Counted from the stretch's first letter, positions 16,378 through 25,610 are shown. The stretch: DNA of 64,000 bases from Kitasatospora sp. CB01950 (GCF_001905465.1 NZ_LISX01000010.1:62001-126000); one strand, 5' to 3'. Notes: generated by a model not told the origin, from the letters alone. Made by a program: numbers and translations.

Positions 16378-18285
16378 GTGCCGGGCCGGAACGTCGGGGC
16401 CGACGCACACCATCGGGGTGGGCGGCCCGAAACGCCGCGCCCGCAGGAGGGTGCGCCGCCGCCCGGGACAGCCGCCAGTGCGCCCCAGACCTGCGCCGCC
16501 TGCGGCAGTTCGCTGAGCGCCGACGCGGTGCACCTGGCGGACGCGCTGCGGGCCAGCGAGTCGCGTTTCCGGGCCGCGTTCTCGGACGCCGGCATCGGCA
16601 TGGCGCTGATCGACACCGACGACTTCGTGATCGAGGGCAATCCGGCGTTCGCGGCGATGCTCGGCCGGGAGACCCGCGAACTGCCCGGCATGCACATCCA
16701 TCAGATCATCGACCCGGAGGACCCGTCCCGGCGCCGCTACCGCGAGCTGGTGCGCGGCGAGCGCGACCGGATGCGCACCGAGAAGCGGCTCAAGCACCCC
16801 GGCGGGCGCGAGGTCTGGGGCCGGGTCACCGTCTCGCTGATCCGGGACGGCGCGGGCCACCCGTACTACACGCTGGTGATGGTCGAGGACATCACCGAGC
16901 AGCGGCAGCTCGGCGACCGCCTCGCCTACCAGGCCCTGCACGACCCACTGACCAGGCTGCCGAACCGGACGCTGTTCTTCGAACGGCTGGAGGCGGCGTT
17001 CAAGCCCGCCGGGCAGGCCGGGTCGAAGGAGCCGGAGGGCGAGCCCCGGATCGGGCTGTGCTACGTCGACCTGGACGGCTTCGCGGCCATCAACGAGACG
17101 CTCGGCCACCACATCGGCGACCAGCTGCTGGTCGCCGTCGCCGCCCGGCTGGAGCACGGATTCGGCAGCGGCGAGGGCCAGTTGGTGGCCCGCCTGGGCG
17201 GCGACGAGTTCGCCGTGCTGGTCGCCGACAGCTCCGGCCACCAGCAGCTCACCCACCTCGCGACCGGGCTGATGGACGCCCTGGAGCGGCCCTTCGAGGT
17301 GGCCGGGCACCGGCTGACGGTGACCGCCTCGATCGGCGTGGTGGAACGCCCGGTGCGCGGCTCCACCCCCACCGACCTGCTCCGCGACGCCGACTCCACC
17401 CTGTACTGGTCGAAGGCCGACGGCCGCGCCCGCTGGACGCTGTACGACCGCGACCGCGGCGCCGACCAGCTGACCCGCCACCTGCTGGCGACGGCGCTGC
17501 GCCCGGCCGTGGAGCGCGGCGAGTTCGTCGTCGAGTACCAGCCGCTGGTGGGTCTGGCGGACGGCGCGGTGCACGGCGCGGAGTCGCTGGTGCGCTGGCT
17601 CCACCCCCGCTACGGCCTGCTGTCGCCTGACCGTTTCATCCCGCTCGCCGAGGAGTCCGGGGCGATCGTCCCGCTCGGCAAGTGGGTGCTGGAGGAGTCC
17701 TGCCGCCAGGCCCGGCGCTGGCTCGCGGAGTTCCCGGACGCGGAGACCTTCGTCTCGGTCAACCTGGCCGCCCGTCAGATCTGGGACTCCGACGTGGTCG
17801 CGGACGTCGCCGAGGTGCTGGAGCGCACCGGGCTGCCGGCCCGGCTGCTGCAGTTGGAGATCACCGAGAGCGCGATCCTCGGCCCGAGCGGACGCCCGCT
17901 GCAGGCGTTGCAGGCGCTCGCCGACATGGGCGTGCGGATCGCCATCGACGACTTCGGCACCGGCTACTCGAACCTCGCGTACCTGTCCCGGCTGCCGGTG
18001 CACGCGCTGAAGCTGGACGGCACGTTCATCGAGGCGTTCCGGGAGAGCTCCCCCGGCGACGGCGGGCGGCGGCGCGCCGCCGACGAGCAGATCGTCGGCG
18101 CGGTCGTGCAGTTGGCGCACGCCCTCGGACTGACCGTCACCGCCGAGGGCATCGAGAACGCCGCCCAGGCCGAGCGCCTGCGCCAGACCGGCTGCGACAC
18201 CGCCCAGGGCTGGTACTTCGCCCGCCCGGGCGCCGCCGACCGGATCGCCGAGATACTGCGGGAGCGCTCCCCCGGCTCTCCGTGA
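16378..18285 (+). CDS. PAS-GGDEF-EAL cyclic di-GMP turnover protein
   Basis: A cytosolic 635-residue protein. A PAS domain (about residues 61-175) is followed by a GGDEF diguanylate cyclase domain, with an intact GGDEF motif at 274-278, and an EAL phosphodiesterase domain from about 360. In the EAL domain the namesake motif reads ESL (402-404); the Glu that binds metal is kept, and the DDFGTGYS loop (524-531), ITES and the Gln-Gly-Trp end are present, so both activities are possible. GTG at 16378 has GGGAG six bases upstream. In-frame starts at 16102 and 16240 would add 92 or 46 residues of Arg/Pro-rich sequence. C-di-GMP controls development in streptomycetes through BldD. Confidence 0.92.
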   Translation: MPGRNVGADAHHRGGRPETPRPQEGAPPPGTAASAPQTCAACGSSLSADAVHLADALRASESRFRAAFSDAGIGMALIDTDDFVIEGNPAFAAMLGRETRELPGMHIHQIIDPEDPSRRRYRELVRGERDRMRTEKRLKHPGGREVWGRVTVSLIRDGAGHPYYTLVMVEDITEQRQLGDRLAYQALHDPLTRLPNRTLFFERLEAAFKPAGQAGSKEPEGEPRIGLCYVDLDGFAAINETLGHHIGDQLLVAVAARLEHGFGSGEGQLVARLGGDEFAVLVADSSGHQQLTHLATGLMDALERPFEVAGHRLTVTASIGVVERPVRGSTPTDLLRDADSTLYWSKADGRARWTLYDRDRGADQLTRHLLATALRPAVERGEFVVEYQPLVGLADGAVHGAESLVRWLHPRYGLLSPDRFIPLAEESGAIVPLGKWVLEESCRQARRWLAEFPDAETFVSVNLAARQIWDSDVVADVAEVLERTGLPARLLQLEITESAILGPSGRPLQALQALADMGVRIAIDDFGTGYSNLAYLSRLPVHALKLDGTFIEAFRESSPGDGGRRRAADEQIVGAVVQLAHALGLTVTAEGIENAAQAERLRQTGCDTAQGWYFARPGAADRIAEILRERSPGSP

Positions 18286-18301
18286 GCTAGCTCTCCGTGC
18301 G

Positions 18302-19381
18302 CTAGCTCTTCGTGAGCCCGTACGCCTCGGCGATCAGGCCGTAGGAGGTGAGGCGGTTCCGGTGCCCGTGGATGTGCGAGGTGACCATCAGCTCGTCCGC
18401 GCCGGTGCGACGGCGCAGCGCCTCCAGGCCCTCGGCGACCTCGGCGGGGGTGCCGAGCACCACGTTGGCCAGCCAGGAGTCCATGAAGTCCTCCTCGGCG
18501 AGGGTGTAGGGGTGCGCGGCGGCCTCCTCGGGGGTGGGGATCGGCCCGGGGCGGCCCTGGCGCAGCCGGAGCATGCCGAGGCCGGCCGAGCGGGCCAGCC
18601 ACCGCGCCTGCTCGGTGGTCTCGGCGGCGACGGCGCTGACGCCGATCAGTGCGTACGGCTCGGCGAGCACCTCGGACGGGCGGAAGGTGTCCCGGTACAG
18701 GTCGAGCGCGGGCACCGTGTTGGCGGCGCTGAAGTGGTGCGCGAAGGCGAACGGCAGGCCGAGCCGGGCGGAGAGCTGCGCGGAGAAGCCGGAGGAGCCG
18801 AGCAGCCAGATCGGCGGACGGGCGGCCGAGCGCGGCACCGCTTCGAGCCGGGCGTAGGGGTGGCCGTCGGGGAAGTCGCCGTCCAGGAAGTGGGTGAGTT
18901 CGGCGAGTTGGCGGGGGAAGTCCTCGGCGCCGTCGGCCAGGCCGCGGCGCAGGGCGCGGGCGGTGGCCTGGTCGGTGCCGGGGGCGCGGCCGAGGCCGAG
19001 GTCGATCCGGCCGGGGTGCAGGGCCTCCAGCAGGCCGAACTGTTCGGCGATGGAGAGCGGGGCGTGGTTGGGGAGCATCACGCCGCCGGAGCCGAGTCGC
19101 AGGGTGCTGGTGTGCGCGCCGAGGTGGGCGAGCAGCACGGCGGGCACCGAGGAGGCGACGCCGGGCATGCCGTGGTGTTCGGCGACCCAGAACCGGTGGT
19201 AGCCCCAGCGCTCGGCGTTGCGGGCGAGTTCGGTGGTGGCGGCGAGGGCCTCGGCGGCGGTATGGCCGGTGCCGACGGTGGCGAGGTCCAGGATGGAGAG
19301 CGGGGCGGGGGCGGCGCCGGCCGCCCGGCCGCGGATCCGGCCGTCGTCGTCGGGCTGCCGTTCGCTCGGTGCGGTGCTCAT
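18302..19381 (-). CDS. LLM-class flavin-dependent oxidoreductase
   Basis: A 359-residue member of the bacterial luciferase-like monooxygenase superfamily, MsnO8/YhbW subgroup. Signs are the SILDLATVGTG opening, the RFWVAEHHGMPGVASS motif, the GSGGVMLPNHAPLSIAEQFG segment that lines the flavin site and LGLGRAPGTD. It would use reduced FMN or F420 in the cytosol; the substrate is unknown. It converges on the c-di-GMP gene with 16 bases between stops. ATG at 19381 is the start closest to the conserved core. Confidence 0.9.
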   Translation of the reverse strand: MSTAPSERQPDDDGRIRGRAAGAAPAPLSILDLATVGTGHTAAEALAATTELARNAERWGYHRFWVAEHHGMPGVASSVPAVLLAHLGAHTSTLRLGSGGVMLPNHAPLSIAEQFGLLEALHPGRIDLGLGRAPGTDQATARALRRGLADGAEDFPRQLAELTHFLDGDFPDGHPYARLEAVPRSAARPPIWLLGSSGFSAQLSARLGLPFAFAHHFSAANTVPALDLYRDTFRPSEVLAEPYALIGVSAVAAETTEQARWLARSAGLGMLRLRQGRPGPIPTPEEAAAHPYTLAEEDFMDSWLANVVLGTPAEVAEGLEALRRRTGADELMVTSHIHGHRNRLTSYGLIAEAYGLTKS

Positions 19382-19793
19382 GCGGTCCCGTCCTCCTGTG
19401 GCCCCGGCCGGGTGCCCGGGCGTTCGTCGGTGCACAACCCGCGCACCGGGCGCACTGTTCCCGCCCGCCGGGCGGTTCCCTTCGGCTGGCGACTTCCCGC
19501 GCTGGCGCGAACTCGCCAGCCGATGTGGTCGAGCGGGGCCCGGGGATGCGGCAGGCTGGTGGTCGTCGCGGTGGCCCCACCGGCCTCGCGCACCGCACGG
19601 ACCGGCGGGCTCGACCAGCACCGCCCGGTTCTCCCCGAGCCCCCGCAGCGGCACCCCGCCGGGGGCTCTCAGCGTGCCCGGGCCCGTGTGCGACATCCCA
19701 CACGGGGGTGCTTCAGGTGATGAAAGGTGTTCGCGCTAGCGTTGACCCCTGTTGCAGCTGCCTCTCCCCCGGGCGGTCTGGAGGGAGAGAACC
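19382..19793. other. Intergenic region with hairpin
   Basis: No gene is supported on either strand; frames across it lack family similarity. It separates two divergent genes. A hairpin with arms CCCGTGTG and CACACGGG lies at 19683-19706. A TAGCGT hexamer at 19737, upstream of the DedA gene, may be a -10 box. Confidence 0.4.
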
Positions 19794-20411
19794 ATGGACG
19801 CCAACACGGTGATCACACCGGCGTGGTACTGCGCGCTGGCGCTGGTCGCGGTGCTGGGTGACGCCTTCCTGCCGTTCCTGCCCAGCGGGACGCTGGTGAT
19901 CCTGGCCGTGCTGAAGACCGGCCAGATGGGCGGCTCGCCGCTGCCGCTGGCGGCGGGCGTGGCGGTGGCATCCTTCCTCGGCGACCTGCTGCTGCTCAAC
20001 CTGGCCCGGCGCGGCGCGCCCGCAGTGAACCGCCGCCTGGAGCGCCGGCCGCAGCTGGCGGCCAGCGTGGCCCGGGTGCAGCGGGCGCTGACCGGCCGCA
20101 CCACCAGCCGGACGGCGGCGACGATCGTGATCGTGGCCCGCTTCGTCCCGGCCGGGCGGACGGTGCTGGACCTGGCGGTCGGCCACTCCCCGAACCGGCC
20201 GTGGACGTTCCTGCGCTGGTCCGCGGTGGCGGCGGTGGTGTGGGCGGCGTACATCGTCAGCCTGGGCTGGCTGAACCTGCACTGGTTCGACACCGAGTGG
20301 CTGAGCCTGGTGATCTCCTCGGCCGCGGCGACGGTGATCAGCAGCCTGGTGGTCCAACTGGTGCGCCGACGCCGCCGGCTGGCCGTGCTGGTCGAGGGCG
20401 AACCCGCCTAG
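19794..20411 (+). CDS. DedA-family (SNARE-associated/VTT domain) membrane protein
   Basis: A 205-residue inner-membrane protein with four to five helices. It carries the DedA signatures: an acidic residue in the re-entrant loop (LGDAFLPFLPSGTLV, with the Pro-Ser-Gly in place of the usual PGE), FLGDLLLLNLARR, and the conserved Arg in VARFVPAGRTVLD. DedA proteins are thought to flip lipids such as undecaprenyl phosphate or phosphatidylethanolamine. GGAGGGAGAG precedes the ATG. It is 246 bases from the deacetylase lipoprotein gene on the same strand. Confidence 0.88.
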   Translation: MDANTVITPAWYCALALVAVLGDAFLPFLPSGTLVILAVLKTGQMGGSPLPLAAGVAVASFLGDLLLLNLARRGAPAVNRRLERRPQLAASVARVQRALTGRTTSRTAATIVIVARFVPAGRTVLDLAVGHSPNRPWTFLRWSAVAAVVWAAYIVSLGWLNLHWFDTEWLSLVISSAAATVISSLVVQLVRRRRRLAVLVEGEPA

Positions 20412-20657
20412 GCATGCGGCCCAGCTGGGCTTTTCTGTCCCAGAACGGCAACAGGACGCCATCGGCGGGAGCCGTCGGAACTCGGTCCGCGTGGTGACTG
20501 GTTGAGGGTGGGCGGCGTTGGACCGTCCGTCCCGGGCATGCCATCCTTGGGTGGCGAAACCGTCAAATTGTCCGAGTTTGCCAGAAGTTGACCATCCGGA
20601 GCCGCGGGCCGGCGTCCGGATCTTCTTCTGGTCGGGCCCACTGCGGCAGGGGAGACC

Positions 20658-21917
20658 ATGAGCACCATCTCGCGCAGGACAGTGCTGTCCGCGACGGCGG
20701 CCACCGCGGCCCTGGGGGCCGTCGCCGCCTGTTCGAGCGGGGGTGGTGCGGCCGGCCGACCGGGTTCCGACGCGGGCACCGGCAGCGGCGGCGCCAAGCC
20801 CGCACCGGGCCAGTCCGACGCCAAAGGCACCCCGATCGGCGACGGCTCGAACGCCGACACCGGCCCGCAGCCGAACCAGCCGAAGCCGGAGAAGCTGAAG
20901 CCGGGCGAGACCCCGCCGCAGTTCGTGGTGCTCTCCTGGGACGGCGCGGGCGCCACCGACGACGGCCAGTTCGCCCGGTTCCTCAAGCTCGCCGAGGAAC
21001 ACAAGGCCGCCATGACGTTCTTCCTCTCCGGCATCTACACGCTGCCGAAGGAGAAGTCCTCGCTGTACCACCCGCCGAAGCACTCGCAGGGCGCCTCCGA
21101 CATCCCGTTCCTCTCCGAGGGCGCCGTCCGCAACACGCTGAAGCTGGTCAGCCAGGCGTGGCTGGCCGGCCACGAGATCGGCACCCACTTCAACGGCCAC
21201 TTCTGTTCGACCCGCTCCGACGGCAACGGCGTCAACAAGTGGACGCCGGAGGACTGGGAGAGCGAGATCGAGCAGGCGGTCGGCTTCGTCACGCAGTGGC
21301 GGACCAACACCGGGATCACCGACGTCGACCCGCTGCCCTTCGACTACAAGAAGGAGCTGATCGGCGGCCGCACCCCCTGCCTGGAGGGCCAGAAGGCGCT
21401 GCTGCCGACCGCCGCCAAGCTCGGCTGGAAGTACGACGCCTCCTCGCCGGGCGGGCAGCAGATCTGGCCGCAGAAGGTGCAGGACGGCAAGATCTGGGAC
21501 TTCCCGCTGCAGGGCATCCCGTTCCCCGGGCACGGCTTCCAGGTGCTGTCGATGGACTACAACATCCTGGCCAACCAGTCCGCCGGCTCCACCAAGGGCG
21601 ACCCGGGCAAGTACGGCCAGTGGCGCGACCAGGCCCGGGACGCGTACCTGGCGGGCTTCAACCGCGCCTACACCACCAACCGGGCGCCGTTCTTCGTCGG
21701 CAACCACTTCGAGCAGTGGAACGGCGGCATCTACATGGACGCCGTCGAGCAGACCCTCAAGGAGATCGCCGGCAAGCCGGACGTCCGGCTGGTGTCCTTC
21801 AAGCAGCTGGTCGAGTGGCTGGAGGCGCAGGATCAGTCCACGCTGCGCAAGCTGCGCACCCTGAACGTCGGCCAGTCCCCGGCGGGCGGCTGGCAGACCT
21901 TCCTCGGCACCGCCTGA
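20658..21917 (+). CDS. Polysaccharide-deacetylase-like lipoprotein
   Basis: A 419-residue exported lipoprotein. The N-terminus SRRTVLSATAATAALGAVAAC has a twin-arginine-like start and a lipobox ending in C25. After a Gly/Pro-rich linker, residues 88-400 show the NodB-like fold: the LSWDGAG motif with metal/base Asp at D95 and the HEIGTHFNGHF motif with H172, H177 and H181. It probably removes acetyl groups from a cell-surface glycan at the outer membrane face. The last 85 bases overlap the 3' end of the convergent epimerase gene. The nearby epimerase, glycosyltransferase and exosortase genes suggest a surface-polysaccharide role. Confidence 0.85.
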   Translation: MSTISRRTVLSATAATAALGAVAACSSGGGAAGRPGSDAGTGSGGAKPAPGQSDAKGTPIGDGSNADTGPQPNQPKPEKLKPGETPPQFVVLSWDGAGATDDGQFARFLKLAEEHKAAMTFFLSGIYTLPKEKSSLYHPPKHSQGASDIPFLSEGAVRNTLKLVSQAWLAGHEIGTHFNGHFCSTRSDGNGVNKWTPEDWESEIEQAVGFVTQWRTNTGITDVDPLPFDYKKELIGGRTPCLEGQKALLPTAAKLGWKYDASSPGGQQIWPQKVQDGKIWDFPLQGIPFPGHGFQVLSMDYNILANQSAGSTKGDPGKYGQWRDQARDAYLAGFNRAYTTNRAPFFVGNHFEQWNGGIYMDAVEQTLKEIAGKPDVRLVSFKQLVEWLEAQDQSTLRKLRTLNVGQSPAGGWQTFLGTA

Positions 21918-23077
21918 CGGTCCGCCGCCTGACGGTCCACCGGCTCCACCGCCCCGGCCGCCGCACTGCGCGGCCGGGGCGCGCGCCGCGGGTAGCGGTC
22001 CTGCACGGCGGCGGCGATCGTCCGGGAGGCCCGCCCGTCGCCGTACGGGGAGGGCACCTCGGCGAGCCGCGCCGCGACGCCCCGGTCGGCGAGCAACTCC
22101 CTCAGGGCGGCGTCGAGTTCGGCCCCGGGGCGGGCGAGTCGGGCGAACCCGGCGCGGACCGCCTCCGGGCGTTCGGTGGAGTTGCGGACCACCACCAGGG
22201 GGCGCTTGAGCACCGTGCACTCCTCCTGGACGCCGCCGGAGTCGGAGACCAGCAGCCGGCAGTGCCGGGCCAGCGCGAGGAACGCCGCATGGTCGAGCGG
22301 CTCGATCGGGCGCAGCCGCCCGCCGCCGCCGAGCAGCCCGGCCGCGGCGGCCGCCGCCCGGGTGCGGGGGTGCAGCGGCAGCAGCACCGGCAGGTCGAGG
22401 CCGCCGAGCTGGCCGAGCAGCCGGGCGAGCCGGGCGGGGTCGTCGGTGTTCTCGGGCCGGTGGACGGTGGCCAGCAGGTAGTTCTCGGGCGTGACGCCGT
22501 ACCGGTCCAGCACGGCGCGGGCGGCGCTCTCCCCGGGCAGGGTGGCGAGGGTGGCCTCGACCACGGTGTTGCCGGTGACCAGGATCTGCCCGGGGTCGAT
22601 GCCTTCGCGCAGCAGGTGGGCGGCGGCGGTCCGGGTGGGCGCGCAGTGCAGGTCGGCGAGGGGTGCGATGACGCGCCGGTTGGCCTCCTCGGGCATGTCG
22701 CGGTCGAAGGACCGCAGGCCCGCCTCGACGTGGACGACGGGGATGCCCGCGCAGTGCGCGGCGAGCGCCCCGGCGGCGGCGGTGTTGGTGTCGCCCTGGA
22801 CGATGGCGGCGGCGGGCGGGTGTTCGGTGAAGTGGTGGCTGAGTTCGCCGACCATCCGGCCGATCTGCCGGCCGCGCGGTTCGCCGCCGATGCCGTCCAG
22901 CCGGTGGTGCGGGGCGGGCAGGCCGTAGCCGGTGAAGAACGCGGTGGTGAGGGCCGGGTCCCAGTGCTGCCCGGTCCACACCACCCGGGCGCGCGGGCCC
23001 AACAGCCGTGTGACTGCGGCGAGTTTGACGATTTCCGGTCGGGTTCCGAGGACCAGGGCGAGGTCGCGGGAGGTCAT
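21833..23077 (-). CDS. wecB: UDP-N-acetylglucosamine 2-epimerase (non-hydrolysing)
   Basis: A 414-residue cytosolic enzyme that interconverts UDP-GlcNAc and UDP-ManNAc. It has the family's GTRPEIVKLA opening (11-20), QGDTNTAAAGALAAH, HVEAGLRSFDRDMPEE and ATVHRPEN motifs, and SDSGGVQEE near the C-terminus. ATG at 23077 is directly before the conserved first strand. The last 40 residues or so are an Arg/Ala/Gln-rich extension, not part of the fold, encoded antisense to the end of the deacetylase gene. The gene is divergent from the exosortase block, with a 355-base shared upstream region. The matching UDP-ManNAc dehydrogenase candidate is at 48429-49736. Confidence 0.93.
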   Translation of the reverse strand: MTSRDLALVLGTRPEIVKLAAVTRLLGPRARVVWTGQHWDPALTTAFFTGYGLPAPHHRLDGIGGEPRGRQIGRMVGELSHHFTEHPPAAAIVQGDTNTAAAGALAAHCAGIPVVHVEAGLRSFDRDMPEEANRRVIAPLADLHCAPTRTAAAHLLREGIDPGQILVTGNTVVEATLATLPGESAARAVLDRYGVTPENYLLATVHRPENTDDPARLARLLGQLGGLDLPVLLPLHPRTRAAAAAAGLLGGGGRLRPIEPLDHAAFLALARHCRLLVSDSGGVQEECTVLKRPLVVVRNSTERPEAVRAGFARLARPGAELDAALRELLADRGVAARLAEVPSPYGDGRASRTIAAAVQDRYPRRAPRPRSAAAGAVEPVDRQAADRQAVPRKVCQPPAGDWPTFRVRSLRSVD

Positions 23078-23432
23078 GGTGCTCCGTGGGTGGGACGGGA
23101 TGACGGACCGAGCGGCGAGATGAGCGGACAAGATTTTCGAATGGCGATCACATGGTTGTGACGCCACGTCAGGGATCACCGTGCGCCGCGCCCGCGCCGA
23201 CCGACCGCACCCGCAGGACCACCCGCCCGGCGCAACGGCCGGACGCCCGCGAGCGCCGCCGCCGTTCGAGTTGACGCCCCCGCGCGGCCGTTGGAGTTGA
23301 CGGCCGATCGCCGCGTCCGGCGTCCGAGTGCTCTTCCGCCCGCCCCGCGCGTCGGTGCGGTCTGATGATCGGCCCGGAAGTCACCTTTGGCGAGGCCTGG
23401 AAGCCACCGGGCCGGGACGAGAGGAGACAACC
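23078..23432. promoter_or_regulatory. 355-base divergent promoter region of epimerase and exosortase genes
   Basis: No gene is supported. The sequence GAGTTGACG occurs twice, at about 23267-23275 and 23292-23300, each giving a TTGACG -35-like hexamer for rightward transcription. An AT-richer patch (AAGATTTTCGAATGG) at 23130-23144 lies on the epimerase side and is a likely leftward promoter. Confidence 0.4.
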
Positions 23433-23633
23433 GTGTACGGACCCATCACCGGGGGAATCCCGCCGGTCGCGGCCGGCGGCGGAGTGCTGGCCTCCACCGG
23501 GTCGCCCGGGCTCGGCCTGGCCGCCGCCGCGGCCGCCGGTCTGCTGCTGGTCGGCGTGCTGCTGGTGCGGCGCGGCCGGCTGGCCGCCTCCGGACCCCGG
23601 TCCGACCGCCCGGGCCCGGACCGCCGCCCCTGA
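23433..23633 (+). CDS. Small LASTG-containing single-span membrane peptide
   Basis: A 66-residue protein. After 18 Gly/Pro-rich residues it reads LASTG (19-23), then a hydrophobic helix (about 26-45) and the basic cluster RRGR (46-49), ending in a polar Arg/Pro tail. This is the order of a sortase class E (LAxTG) sorting signal, but there is no N-terminal signal peptide, so export would depend on the single helix. GTG at 23433 has GAGGAG six to seven bases upstream. It is the first gene of the exosortase block, 67 bases before the exosortase-like gene. It could be a substrate, a subunit or simply a small membrane protein; no assigned function. Confidence 0.6.
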   Translation: MYGPITGGIPPVAAGGGVLASTGSPGLGLAAAAAAGLLLVGVLLVRRGRLAASGPRSDRPGPDRRP

Positions 23634-23700
23634 CCGTCCCCGGACCCGGGCGGCCCCGTCCGCCGGGTCCGGCCGTCCGCCCCTTCGCGTGGAGCCGCCC

Positions 23701-24282
23701 ATGCCTGCCACCGCACTCTCCGGGCCGCCGGTCCGGTCGGCCGTCCGTTCCCGCCCCGGCCTGCTCGGCTCGGTGTGCGGCCCGCTCGCCCTCGCCCTGG
23801 CGGGCCTGCTGGTCGGCGGCGAACGCATGTACCGCAACCTGGAGTTGACCGCCGTCGCCCAGATCACGACCCACCTGCTGGGGCTGCGCACCCTGCTGCT
23901 GCCGAGCCCGGGCGCACCGGTGCTGTACGCGGGCGGACCGGATCACTTCGAGCGCGGCATCGCGCTCACCACCGGGTGCAGCAGCGCCCTGCTGATCGCG
24001 CCGTTCGCGCTGGTCCTGGGCCTGCTGCTGGTGTTCGGCCACCGCCGCCCGGGCCGGCTGCTGCTGGCCCTGGCGCTGGCCGTCGCGATGATCGCCGGCA
24101 CCAACCTGGGCCGGCTCACCCTGATCGTCGCCATGCAGCACCGCTACGGCAGCTCCGGGTTCGAGTGGACGCACGTGCTGTTCGGCTCGCTGCTGATGAT
24201 GGTCGCCGCCCTGGCGGCGCTGCTGCTCTGTCTGGCCGTGGTCGCCCGCGGCTCCGCCCCCGCCGAGGACGTCGCCCCGTGA
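23701..24282 (+). CDS. Exosortase/archaeosortase-family protein (XrtP-like)
   Basis: A 193-residue membrane protein with about five helices. It has the three residues of the exosortase active site, each at the membrane edge: C93 in TTGCSSALL, R138 in GTNLGRLTLI and H158 in FEWTHVLFG. In Gram-negative bacteria this family (EpsH/XrtA) cleaves proteins that end in a short motif, a membrane helix and basic residues, and links them to an envelope glycan. The length is below that of typical exosortases (about 280), like short actinobacterial forms. The stop overlaps the glycosyltransferase GTG by four bases. NCBI has, as I recall, a family named exosortase P for such proteins; I could not check. 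Confidence 0.8.
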   Translation: MPATALSGPPVRSAVRSRPGLLGSVCGPLALALAGLLVGGERMYRNLELTAVAQITTHLLGLRTLLLPSPGAPVLYAGGPDHFERGIALTTGCSSALLIAPFALVLGLLLVFGHRRPGRLLLALALAVAMIAGTNLGRLTLIVAMQHRYGSSGFEWTHVLFGSLLMMVAALAALLLCLAVVARGSAPAEDVAP

Positions 24283-25610
24283 GCCTGCTCGACCTCTCCG
24301 TCTGCCTGTCCTTCGTCCTCGGCGTCGGCTTCCTCGGCTACGTCGGGGTGATCGTGACGGGCTTCCTGCGCGCCCGGCCGGACGCCCCCGGCGACCCGTC
24401 CGGCTACCAGTGGCACTTCGCCGTCCCGTGCCGCGACGAGGAGACGGTGATCGGCCTCACCCTCGACCACCTGCACCGGCGCTTCCCCACCGCCCATCTG
24501 TGGGTGGTGGACGACCACTCGACGGACCGCACCGCGGAGGTGGTCCTCGCCCTCGCCGTCGCCGGGCTGCCCGTCCACCTGGTGCGGCGCCGGCTGCCGG
24601 ACGCCCGCACCGGCAAGGGCGACGCGCTGAACGCCGCGTACCACGCGCTGGAGGAGTGGCTGCCCGCCGGCGCCGACCCGGACCGGGTGGTGCTCACCGT
24701 GGTGGACGCGGACGGCCGCCCCTCGCCCAACCTGTTGCACGTACTGGCCGGACCGGCCTCGTTCGGCGACCCGGCGATCGGCGCCGTCCAGGTGGAGGTC
24801 CGGATGTCCAACCGGGCGGTGGCCGCGCCGCTGCCCGGCCGCGGCCGGATCGCCAACGCCCGGGCCCGGCTGCTGGCCCGGCTGCAGGACCTGGAGTTCC
24901 GCGGGCCGATCTCGGCCATGCAGATCACCCGGCGCCGCACCGGCACCGTCAACGTCGGCGGCAACGGGCAGGCCAACCGGCTCAGCGCGCTGCGCGCGGT
25001 CGCCGCCGAGACCGGCAGCCCGTGGGGGCGGGCCCTGCTGGAGGACTTCGAGCTGGGCCTGCGAATGATGCTGGCCGGCCGCCGCAACGGCTACACCACC
25101 ACCGCCTGGGTCGAGCAGGAGGCGCTGTGGAGCGTCCGGCAGCTGCTCACCCAGCGGGTGCGCTGGGCACAGGGCTCGATGCAGTGCGCCCGGTACCTGC
25201 CGCGGATCTGGGGCTCCCGGGAGTTCAGCGCGCTCGGCTTCCTGGAGGTGGGCTATTTCATGGCGCAGCCCTGGCTGCAGGTGGTCGGCATGTTCGCCTA
25301 CCTGGTGCCGATCGGGGTCTTCGGCTACCACGCCTGGGCGTACCCGGAGTTCACTGCGGACTTCCTCGCCCACGGCGGCGCGCTGCTGATCGGCCTGTAC
25401 CTGTTGATCGGGATCTCCGAGTTCGCCGTCTGGGGGCCGCTGTACCGGCGCCGCTGCGAGCGGGACATCGGCCGGGGCTCTGCGCTGGCGTACGGGCTGG
25501 CGCTGGCGGTCTACGCGTTCGGGACGTACCTGGTCGCGGTGCGCGCGTTCTGGCGGCTGGTGCGCGGGGAGCGGGACTGGCACAAGACCGCTCGGGCAGC
25601 CGTGCACTGA
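24279..25610 (+). CDS. Processive family 2 glycosyltransferase (cellulose/hyaluronan-synthase-like)
   Basis: A 443-residue membrane glycosyltransferase. One N-terminal helix (about 5-30) precedes the GT-A domain: PCRDEETVIG (50-59), WVVDDHSTD with D78-D79, the metal-binding DAD at 143-145, the acceptor-site LLEDFELGLRM (E255-D256), and QRVRW at 292-296, the Q-x-x-R-W motif of processive enzymes. Three or four helices follow (about 305-430). It probably extends or exports a surface polysaccharide. Four-base overlap with the exosortase gene indicates tight coupling, and the upstream epimerase can supply UDP-ManNAc or UDP-GlcNAc. Confidence 0.88.
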   Translation: MSLLDLSVCLSFVLGVGFLGYVGVIVTGFLRARPDAPGDPSGYQWHFAVPCRDEETVIGLTLDHLHRRFPTAHLWVVDDHSTDRTAEVVLALAVAGLPVHLVRRRLPDARTGKGDALNAAYHALEEWLPAGADPDRVVLTVVDADGRPSPNLLHVLAGPASFGDPAIGAVQVEVRMSNRAVAAPLPGRGRIANARARLLARLQDLEFRGPISAMQITRRRTGTVNVGGNGQANRLSALRAVAAETGSPWGRALLEDFELGLRMMLAGRRNGYTTTAWVEQEALWSVRQLLTQRVRWAQGSMQCARYLPRIWGSREFSALGFLEVGYFMAQPWLQVVGMFAYLVPIGVFGYHAWAYPEFTADFLAHGGALLIGLYLLIGISEFAVWGPLYRRRCERDIGRGSALAYGLALAVYAFGTYLVAVRAFWRLVRGERDWHKTARAAVH

